Position numbers and translations under genes: made by a program
Part shown: positions 56,486-64,000 of the stretch, piece by piece
How positions within the stretch are numbered: position 1 is the stretch's first letter
Layout of the letters: each line of letters begins with the position of its first letter
The notes under the pieces: generated by a model
What the model was told of the DNA's origin: nothing
Databases searched by the model: none
The model's input: the letters and a program-made list of their open reading frames with translations, nothing else
Origin: Portulaca oleracea
Lineage: Eukaryota; Streptophyta; Magnoliopsida; Caryophyllales; Portulacaceae
Assembly: GCA_029582165.1 (NCBI GenBank)
Contig: CM055888.1
Location: 16,353,501 to 16,417,500, forward strand
DNA: 64,000 nucleotides
Direction of reading: 5' to 3'

Positions 56486-58489
56486 TCATCGGGCACTAGC
56501 CTCAGTGGCGTTGCTTCCTGAGAACCTCCAAATGGATGACATTGACACAACATCTGCTCTCAGTGTACGACTTGATGAGTAAGAGGGTTGTGGCAAGGTT
56601 GAAGGCAACACTGGCAAAGGAGCTTCTGCTTTCAGGACTTTTATAACTTGTCTTATGGTAGGACGAAGATTTGGGTCTGGGTGGCAACACCACAATCCAA
56701 CCATCATTAGACACTCCATCTCTTGCACATCAAACCCTCTTTCTTGGAGCCTTTGATCCACAGCCTCGAGAAGCAGGCCTTTGCCATAGAGATCCCATAC
56801 CCATTCAATCATCCTCACCATGGCAGGCTCCTCTGTGTCCACAATTGGTGGCCTCCCGCATGCGATTTCAAGAGCCACCACCCCAAAACTATACACATCT
56901 GATTCCTTGCTTGCCTTACCTGTGATTGCACATTCTGGGGCTAGGTACCCAAATGTGCCTGCCAACACAGTTGTTTGGGACCCTAACTGGTGATCCACCA
57001 GCCTTGCTAGCCCAAAATCTCCAAGCTTGGCATTAAAGTTGGAGTCCAGCATCACATTGCTTGACTTGATGTCTCTGTGGAGCACACATTGTTCCCACTC
57101 CTCGTGAAGATACAGCAACGCAGATGACAAATCGATGGCAATTTTGTACCTCACCGTCCACGGTAATGAATCCCTTGTTCCACCGTAGAGATGGGAATCA
57201 AGACTTCCATTAGGCATAAATTCATAAACCAGAAGGAAGTCTCCATGCTCATGGCACCACCCAAGGAGTTGGACCAAATTCTTGTGCCTCAATCGACTAA
57301 CCGTCTTCACCTCCGACACGTACTCCTTCTTGCCTTGTCTAGATCCACGGGATACTTTCTTCACAGCAATTTCTGTCTTGGGATCCATCAATTCACCAAA
57401 ATAAACACCCCCAAACCCACCTTCTCCAAGCTTCCTAACCTCTGCAAAGTTGCTAGTTGCACGACTAAGTTCACCATAGGTGAACCTCCTTGGCCCTGTC
57501 CCCCTCTCGAAATACTCACTTAAATCCGACTCCGCCTCATCATTTTCGGGGACTGATCTCCTTTTCCACAATAGAAACCCAACTATAATCAATGTAAATG
57601 ATACAGCAGTGACCCCAGCCACTATACTGCCTACTAATCTGACATTGTTCTTGCTCTTTGCAGGTGCAGGAGGAGCCTGTTCAACATGAGAAAAGGTTGA
57701 GTTGAATTCCCAAGAAATGATGTTACTGACCTGATAATCACGGCCAGTAGCAGCAGAAAACCCAATTCTGACTCTTTCTGGCAGAACAGTCCTCAAGTCT
57801 ATAATGTATGATAGAATGGAGTCCCCAGTGAAAATGGGGTTGTCATCAAAGGTAAGAAACACACTGAGATTAAAGGAAGTAGAATTGTAAGTTATCCAAG
57901 CATTTGCAAGGGTCGCATTCTTGAAACCATCTTCCCAAGTAAAAGTTGCCTTTGAGATTAGAGAATTGACATCTATGCCAACATGATCGTAAAATGGATC
58001 CCACACATTTGGATAGTTGTCAAATTCAACAGCGACAAAGTGGGAAATAATGCTAGGACTAGTGCAGTTGCTGTGAATAAGGTTACCACCACCGACCAAT
58101 CCGAGACATCCACCTGAGGAGTTTGGAGGAAGTCTGGAGTCGATGGGTGCCATGAAAAAGGCAAACCCATCACCTTTTTTACCACCACCCACCTTCATGA
58201 TCTGAAAAGAGAAATGGGTGGTGAAACTAGCGAGCTCCCTCGTTCTGCCATCCCAAAGGGGTACTGCACTGACATTGTAATATGCTCTGCCTACGCTGTT
58301 CAGTTGATCCCTTGTAAGCTGTATTTTCCCACCAATCGCAGACGAGTCACCCTCGTAGAATATGCCTTGCTTATTTTCGTTAAAACTCGAGAAATTGAAA
58401 TATAAACTTTTTACATGGGGTGAAACCAACAGCACAGTAGTGATCAAAGTACAAAAGTATTGTATTAGGGGAAAAAATACTGAGCTCAT
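56486..58489 (-). CDS. L-type lectin receptor-like kinase (LecRK, clade IX-like)
   Basis: Intronless gene of 667 codons plus TGA. The ATG is at 58487-58489; the open frame extends 15 nt upstream only through TTG, with a TAG before it, so this is the first usable start. Residues 1-28 are a signal peptide. About 29-265 form a legume-lectin domain (FNFSSF, GDGFAFFMAP, VAVEFDNYPN, DHVGIDVNS). 284-308 is the transmembrane helix, followed by KRR. 346-620 is the kinase: GEGGFGGVY loop, catalytic Lys377, HRDIKSSN, DFG at 491-493 and GTFGYLAPE, all motifs intact (RD type). Such proteins sit in the plasma membrane, sense extracellular ligands and signal in defence or growth. The kinase sequence resembles the LecRK IX.1/IX.2 group. 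It appears functional and is the only intact host protein gene in the window. Confidence 0.95.
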   Translation of the reverse strand: MSSVFFPLIQYFCTLITTVLLVSPHVKSLYFNFSSFNENKQGIFYEGDSSAIGGKIQLTRDQLNSVGRAYYNVSAVPLWDGRTRELASFTTHFSFQIMKVGGGKKGDGFAFFMAPIDSRLPPNSSGGCLGLVGGGNLIHSNCTSPSIISHFVAVEFDNYPNVWDPFYDHVGIDVNSLISKATFTWEDGFKNATLANAWITYNSTSFNLSVFLTFDDNPIFTGDSILSYIIDLRTVLPERVRIGFSAATGRDYQVSNIISWEFNSTFSHVEQAPPAPAKSKNNVRLVGSIVAGVTAVSFTLIIVGFLLWKRRSVPENDEAESDLSEYFERGTGPRRFTYGELSRATSNFAEVRKLGEGGFGGVYFGELMDPKTEIAVKKVSRGSRQGKKEYVSEVKTVSRLRHKNLVQLLGWCHEHGDFLLVYEFMPNGSLDSHLYGGTRDSLPWTVRYKIAIDLSSALLYLHEEWEQCVLHRDIKSSNVMLDSNFNAKLGDFGLARLVDHQLGSQTTVLAGTFGYLAPECAITGKASKESDVYSFGVVALEIACGRPPIVDTEEPAMVRMIEWVWDLYGKGLLLEAVDQRLQERGFDVQEMECLMMVGLWCCHPDPNLRPTIRQVIKVLKAEAPLPVLPSTLPQPSYSSSRTLRADVVSMSSIWRFSGSNATEASAR

Positions 58490-58976
58490 TTTGAGATGGT
58501 GCAATTTTTTGTGTTGCTACAATTAAGTGTAGTTAAGCTCTTAATTAACTACAATCTGAAATGAAATAGACGATGATTGAAGAATGAATGTCTGATTTTC
58601 ACAAAATTAATCAACAGTTATACCAGGACCGGCAGGACGATGCAGGGTGAAGGGAAATTTACATTGGCTTTCCTTAATATTAATAAATTCCTGTAACTGC
58701 GATAATTAAACCACAAATGGCACTGGTCTATCCTCTATTTAAGACTTCTCAAACCCCTTGACCACGTTCAATCTTCCACATTGGACTGGAATTTTCGTGT
58801 TGCTTTCTCAACTGGCGACCGTCTGAAAATTCAAACTTTACCAGATTTATGCTGTTGGCTGATATTCGAAATGGACTGGAATTTTGGCATTAAGTAATTT
58901 TTGGTTCAACATATTGACATGCACACTTTTTTTTTTAATGGACAATGATGCAAGTCTTGACTCAAAATAGTTAATA
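58490..58976 (-). other. 5' flank of the LecRK gene
   Basis: Unique AT-rich sequence between the gene and a Stowaway MITE, presumably leader and proximal promoter. No uORF or motif stands out. Confidence 0.45.
58732..58742 (-). promoter_or_regulatory. Possible TATA box of the LecRK gene
   Basis: CTTAAATAGAG on the minus strand, about 245 bp upstream of the ATG. It is a weak match, offered because no better TATA lies in the first 300 bp. Confidence 0.25.
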
Positions 58977-59188
58977 CTCCCTCCATCCCATATTAATTGA
59001 CACTTTAACTAATTTATTTTATTCCAAAATAATTGTCACTTTCCTATTCCTAATATCTAATTCAATTATTTTACATTATTTATTAAAGAGAGAAAAGTCA
59101 AATATAATTGAGGTTCGGTACTTCTTATTGTTATATATTGGTATGTGTGAAAATTTCAATTCCGTCAATTAATTTGGGGCGGAGGGAG
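58977..59188. mobile_element. Stowaway-type MITE
   Basis: 212 bp with TIRs CTCCCTCCATCCCATATTAA / CTCCCTCCGCCCCAAATTAA and TA target duplication (58975-58976 and 59189-59190). Size, TIR and TSD are diagnostic of Tc1/mariner-derived Stowaway elements. It lies about 490 bp upstream of the LecRK start codon. Confidence 0.9.
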
Positions 59189-59190
59189 TA

Positions 59191-59592
59191 ATTAATAACC
59201 ATTTTAAATTATGCATAATTCACATTTTTGTAACTTATAGTAATATTTTCTCTAGTAATTATATATATTTATCAATTATAAGAGTATAATACTATTCACA
59301 CATTTGATCTTAGCCAAAAGACGAGAAAGGTCAAAAAAATATAAATGACAGCCTAATTTTATCAATCATAATAAAAATACACATTTTGTGCATATTTTTA
59401 TATTTATGAGAACTATAAATAAATAATTCTTTTTATATAATTTATAAATCATAATAACCCTTAAATAATGAAACTTACGTTTATAATAGTTTAAATATAA
59501 TTATATTTAACTTTTTGAATTATCCAGGTGAATTATAGCTTAATAGTTGAAAATTCCAATGAAAATTCACAAATTTTAATAAAGTTGAACTC
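59191..59592. other. AT-rich spacer
   Basis: Apart from the U2-like fragment, no structure is recognised. Confidence 0.4.
59298..59332 (-). pseudogene. U2 snRNA-like 5' fragment
   Basis: Minus-strand CCTTTCTCGTCTTTTGGCTA followed by AGATCAAATGTG matches the highly conserved U2 snRNA 5' end (CCTTTCTCGGCCTTTTGGCTAAGATCAAGTGT) with a one-base loss and substitutions. Sequence beyond about 35 nt is only vaguely U2-like, and no upstream GTCCCACATCG element is present, so it is a truncated or decayed copy. Confidence 0.75.
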
Positions 59593-59748
59593 AAAAAGTT
59601 AATTTTTCGGGTCAAACGACCGGGTCGGTGTGTGACCCGCTAATTTCTGGGTTTGGTGTACTTCACGTTTAGTTGAAAAAATCGTGTTCAAAACCCAGAA
59701 ATTTCGGGCGGGTTCGGGTCGGGTCGGGTAAGAAATTGCCAGGTCTAA
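59593..59748. mobile_element. hAT terminus fragment related to hAT element 2
   Basis: It ends AATTGCCAGGTCTA, the reverse complement of the TAGACCTGGCAATT terminus at 8753. It has the same CCCGACCC-rich subterminal sequence and the shared GTTTTGAACACGA block. The partner terminus was not found. Confidence 0.7.
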
Positions 59749-59749
59749 T

Positions 59750-60009
59750 AGTAGCACACAAGTGTGTCTTCTCTGCTAGCTCACCATTAATATATCATGA
59801 TTTTTAACACCAATTTTTTTGTGCAAATTCTATAATAAGACCGTCTCACATAAATTTATCGTGAGATAGACATCTTATAGGACGACATTTTTAATATTTT
59901 AATATGACTAATAGCCTAATAGGTCATATTAGAATGACTTTTTAACACGAATATGGCTAATAATTTATTATAGAGTGATTTTTTTCTGTGTCAACGTAAA
60001 TAAATTAAT
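59750..60009 (+). repeat. Direct repeat R2 flanking the receptor kinase locus
   Basis: Homologous to R1 (55525-55790) over about 255 bp. It ends abruptly at the gypsy fragment. Confidence 0.85.
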
Positions 60010-60519
60010 CGGGGAATCGAGCACCAGATAGACCTTAGGCCCGGAGCACCACTCCCTAGTAAAGCGGCTTACCGATGCAACCCGCAAGAGACCAAGGAGC
60101 TACAACTGCAAGTGGACGAACTCGTTTCTAGGGGCTTCGTTCAGGAGAGTATGTGCCCTTGTTCCGTTCCGGCCCTCCTGGTTCCCAAGAAAGATGGCAC
60201 CTACCGGATGTGTGTCGACAGTCGAGCTATCAACAACATCACCGTCAAATATCGGTATCCCATATGGTGGCTCGATGATATGCTCGAGGAGTTGCATGGG
60301 GCGTGCCTCTTCTCCAAGATCGACCTTCGGAGTGGATATCATCAGATTCACATGAGGGAAGGAGATGAATGGAAGACAACTTTCAAAACTAAGGGTGGGT
60401 TGTACAAGTGGCTCGTCATGCCATTTGGGCTCTCTAACGTCCCTAGCTATAGGAGCCCGGGAAAAATGGTGGCCACTTTTCCCCGTGATGCGCTAATTAA
60501 ACGATCGGGAGCCGACTAA
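60010..60519 (+). pseudogene. Ty3/gypsy reverse transcriptase fragment
   Basis: An open frame begins [16 protein letters not shown] and continues through the RT fingers/palm: [19 protein letters not shown], then [38 protein letters not shown] and [13 protein letters not shown]. It stops before the YxDD catalytic box; from about 60439 the sequence is unrelated although the frame runs to TAA at 60519. No ATG, LTR or other pol domain is attached, so it is a fragment. It belongs to none of the non-autonomous elements here but shows that autonomous gypsy pol existed in this genome. Confidence 0.9.
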
Positions 60520-61449
60520 GGTTGCTTAATCCTTAAATAAGGATATTTTTATTTTCGAAATTCATTTTCGGGGTAATGAAATTTTATTTATTTTACGAAT
60601 CCGTTTTTATTATTTAAATACTTGAAATTGTACCGAAAAATATATTAAATATAACTTAAAATCAGCCCAAACACAATTTCAGGCCCAACAGAAAGCGACC
60701 GGACCACCAAGAACAGCCAAAACCCGCGCGGTTTTGACCGGTCGTGGGCTGGGCCGTCCGCTGTCCTCGGCCAGAGAAAATGAGTCAGAAACGGTAAAAC
60801 CCTTGCGGGTTTTATCGTGTCCCGACCCACTTTTCCTCGGCTTTAGCATTGAATGTGATGAATGGGAGATGTTAAGTAATTTTTAATTGTTTTTAGTGTA
60901 AATTTCAAGATTAAATAAACAAACGGATTATAAAAAGAAATAAAGAGTCGCCAGCCGATTTAAGGAAACCGACAAACCATAAAATTAATAAAAATGACTC
61001 CGGTCTACAAAACCCGATTCTAAGTCCGGGGGTAAGGTTACGAATTCAAGAATTATAAAAATTCTCGAATTCGCATGTTAGAAAACAGACTCTACTAAAA
61101 TCGACATTAAAATGAAATAAAGCGGGGAGAAGTTTAATTAATTTCGCAAGTTTATATTCTTATCATGCAATAAAAAAAATGACGTTTTTGGTTTACAAAA
61201 TATGAACATATAATGTAAATAAAGTACAAATTACATGATTAAAATGATAATAACAAAAAGAAACATAAAAGCAAACCTTGTTGGTTTAAGAGACCGAATA
61301 CGCCGTCCGAAAATCTTGATCTTGCCTTGACTTGATGGATAGGAAAATGAACGTGCGGATGATAATAGAATATATTTAAGTGATGATTTTGGTAGAGTAA
61401 GGGGAAGATAATGAGAGAATGGATAAGAGGAAGTTTTAAGAGAGTGTGA
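60520..61449. other. Unassigned repeat-like region
   Basis: 60640-60840 contains inverted repeats AAAACCCGCGCGGTTTT and AAAACCCTTGCGGGTTTT. 60930-61090 has the AGAGTCGCCAGCCGATTT...CCGGGGGTAAGG string that recurs in many plant LTR elements. No ends are identified. Confidence 0.4.
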
Positions 61450-61598
61450 GTATGATTATCATCATAGTTGGTGAAAATGACCCATGGGGGAAGGGGGAAA
61501 CCAAGCTTGCACGCCTGTTGCTGCTTCCAGGAATCGATCCCGGGACCTGTGGGATACCACAGTGCAGCTGATACCACTTGAACTAGAGCTCATTGGTA
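61450..61598 (-). mobile_element. tRNA-derived SINE
   Basis: On the minus strand the unit starts near AATGAGCTC. It has an A box TAGTTCAAGTGG (61574-61585) matching TRGYNNARNNGG and a B box GGATCGATTCC (61530-61540) 34 nt downstream, followed by a tRNA-unrelated body. This is the promoter layout of plant tRNA-related SINEs. The 3' end and TSD are not resolved. Confidence 0.75.
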
Positions 61599-62563
61599 AT
61601 TAGTTGATAAATATGCTATACTCTTATTGTTGATAAAATATATTTGTCACGCACTACTGTTAGTTTTATTTTTGCAGAAAAAATAATCTCTTAAGAAAAT
61701 CAATATTTAAATAAATTTTTGATCAAAAAGATTCTTTTTAGTAGGGATTTACTTAAACTTAAATTAGTAAAAACGACAATTTACGATATTATCTGAATGG
61801 TTTTAAATAGTGAATTTATGTGTAATGTTTTACAACTACTTGAGAATTTGAATGTTTAACTATTTTAGTATTATGCATCACATCTTGGATGATTCCCCTT
61901 AACATAATGTGCTTGTTCTACCTCTGGTTCACAACTTTTCTAAAAAAAGTGTCTCTGTTGAAGAGTCTAACCGAGAATACAAATAGTAGTATTAAAAAAC
62001 TCAACATACTATATAAATAAAATAAGGAGATAAGGTTATAAAAAAAATAAGGAGAGAAAAAAGGGGCTCATATGTAACTTTGCCAATACAACAAAACAAT
62101 GTTTTCTGAAAATGTCTATTTTGATCAGGACAACAGTAATGATGTATTTAGAACAACATTTTGTATCAATTTCATGGGGGAAAAATTAGTCTTTCGCATG
62201 TACGCATTTTGACTAAATTCATAGTATCCTTGTTTAATATGAATATAGGCGGACGACTTTACTTATAGTATAGGTCGGATGTTTTCATGAGCAATAAGCA
62301 GCAAATCTCCCCTTATTTTGGGAAAGCTGGTGGCCGCAAGTGAATTGTTTCAAGACAAGGGGCGGCCTGTTTCGACATTGTCGTACACTCTGATCCGATT
62401 GAGATAGTTTTCGTTTATCAGCGCATAGGTAGTCTAAGTTCCTATGACCGAGTCTTTCTAACCACTTTGGTGCCATGCCAAGATACAATAGAAGAAAAGG
62501 GTTGAGAGTTTATCCAAACACTCGGGAGAAAACTAAAAGCTTAATTGTATTCATAATTCAAAA
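61599..62563. other. AT-rich spacer and unidentified segment
   Basis: 61600-62270 shows nothing. 62280-62500 has higher complexity and an open minus frame (MAPKWLERLGHRNLDYLCA...), possibly organellar or gene-derived, but I cannot identify it. Confidence 0.3.
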
Positions 62564-62741
62564 GCTGGAATTTTGGCCGGAAAACTAGCCGGCGGCGGCT
62601 GGCTGGGCGGCCAGACAGCAGCACCAAGGTGGCAGTGGGGGCTGGTCTAGTCTAGCGTGGGTTTGGAGTGGGAGAGGAAGAGGAAGAGGTGATGAGTGAG
62701 TTGAGTGGGTGTGATTAAAATGAGAGATAACCTCCAATATA

Positions 62742-62795
<54 letters not shown>

Positions 62796-64000
62796 ACACT
62801 TAGGCCCAAAACTTCTCTTTCCTCCTCTTGGCCCAGCTGAAAACTCAGCCCACATGAGGGAGAATTGATCCATTTTTAATGCTTCCTCTTATAGTTATAT
62901 CTCCCTAGTTTCCCAACTTACCGAAATTTCTTAAACCGTAAAAATGTTATCGATCACTTAAATAAATATATCCAACACCTCCATAAAATTTCGCATAATT
63001 ATAACCTTAAATTTAATCGAATAAAGGAGGACCCGAAATATCAGTCTAGGTAAAAGAATTCAGATATGATCGGAAATCATCATAAAAATTTATCGGTAGA
63101 GATTTCTTGTGAAAAGAAAAATTGAACTGAACCATGGATGATCGTTGCACTGTTCAAGTCCTACAAATACACACTGGGTTAAAAAGAAAAAGAAAAGAAA
63201 ATTATAGGCACAAATTAGTTAATTAATACAATTAAGAGATTTAAATAATAATCGTTTAGGGCGGGTTGTTACATCCTACCGATCCTAATTAGTTCGCCAA
63301 TCACTTGAATGAGCTTGAATTGCATGTAGGGTCAAGATTGAGTGATTGTTTTGCCACTTGACTTTGTGATCTTTGGAATGAATTGCAACTTTGTTTTGAT
63401 ATGAATTTGGGCCTTGCCAAGCAACCTATTGTATACCTTTGCTCTTGAGTACTGGATTTTATCCCTTGTCCAAAATGAGGGAGGCTCCTCTTGAGGTTTT
63501 CTTTTTCTCCCCGGTACTTCATGATTAGTCTTGCTCGGGGACAAGCAAGATTTAAGCATGGGGCGATTGTTGAACCTTGGTTTTACCGCTTTTTACCTCG
63601 GTTTTTATTGTCTTATTGAACTTATCTATGTTATTTAGTTTAAGTTTAATAGTGTTTTTTATCATCTTCGCTAATTGAGACTAATCTGTTTAATTGTCTT
63701 ATTTTTAGATAATTTTTAGATAAGTGATGATGACACATGAAGTAAAAGATTGGAATTAAGCAGCAAAGGAAGCCAACACACTCGCGCCAGAAAATTAGAA
63801 GCGAAGTTGGGATTTCCAGTTCAGCACACCTAGGTATGCCAATCGGCACGGACACCCGTGCCAAATTGCAGTCTTTTGTTTTAAATAGTTTTATTAATTA
63901 GAAGAAAGACAGTTTTTCATTATTACGTTTTTTTTCACTTCTAGTTTCTCTAGGGCTTGAGGGGAGGTTTCTCCCTAAGCATTTATGGTTCTATCCCTTT
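62564..64000 (+). mobile_element. Element B, second copy (5'-truncated, runs off window)
   Basis: From GCTGGAATTTTGGCCGG onward it matches 20727-22170: the LTR-like insert, a (TA)n tract (62744-62791), the pre-polypurine region and the start of the right LTR (TGTTGAACCTTGG at 63568). The LTR part is nearly identical to 21734-22170, indicating recent relatedness. The ORF-bearing 5' half is absent. Confidence 0.9.

Noticed and set aside
56486..58504. 672-residue version of the LecRK starting at 58504
   Set aside because: The codon at 58502-58504 is TTG; the first ATG is at 58487-58489, giving 667 residues.
62285..62488. Open frame suggesting organellar or gene-derived DNA
   Set aside because: I could not match either strand to a known organellar or nuclear gene; left unassigned.

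Overview
The window looks like an intergenic, transposon-packed stretch of a flowering-plant (eudicot-type) nuclear genome. The signs are AT-rich spacer, nested LTR retrotransposons, hAT, CACTA, Stowaway, SINE and LINE remnants, a plant-type nuclear tRNA-Ser, and one intact plant-specific gene, an L-type lectin receptor kinase. The species cannot be named from the sequence.

Layout. 1-2238 is the 3' end of a CACTA transposon. 2239-5919 holds GC-rich dyad sequence, a tRNA-Ser(GCU) gene on the minus strand (3567-3648), a fold-back element and a 696-bp TRIM element (4595-5290, target-site duplication, TSD, GAGAG). 5920-16678 is a four-level nest: a decayed LINE reverse transcriptase is split by LTR element 'A' (6650-16478, TSD ATACT). 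The left LTR of A is split by a solo LTR (6836-10499, TSD GCGTG), which itself contains two hAT elements (7375-7970 and 8753-9623). 17105-22806 is LTR element 'B' (TSD AGTAG). 22812-26178 has a GTT microsatellite and a long-TIR (MULE-like) element. 26179-55440 is one 29-kb nest: a gag-only LTR element (890-bp LTRs) is split inside the gag zinc-binding motif by a 21.7-kb array LTR-internal-LTR-internal-LTR (28352-50065, TSD ATTGT). The third LTR of that array is split by LTR element 'C' (43594-49819). 55441-60009 contains the lectin receptor kinase gene (minus) with a Stowaway MITE and a U2 snRNA-like fragment upstream, bracketed by direct repeats. 60010-64000 has a Ty3/gypsy RT fragment, a tRNA-derived SINE and a truncated second copy of element B.

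Main point of interest. Elements A, B and C have different LTRs but the same design: a tRNA-Asp-type primer site (degenerate in A), one long ORF of about 430-500 codons, no pol, and a CGGGGACAAGCAAG-type stretch before the polypurine tract (B and C). The three ORFs are clearly one protein family. In B and C it has an exact CX2CX4HX4C zinc knuckle placed near the N-terminus, and all three share conserved N- and C-terminal blocks. This looks like a gag-derived nucleocapsid-like protein carried by non-autonomous elements; its function is not known to me. C is intact (428 aa), A has one frameshift at an A8 run, and B has a stop and a frameshift. The LTRs of these families also share GC-rich inverted-repeat motifs just upstream of the TATA box.
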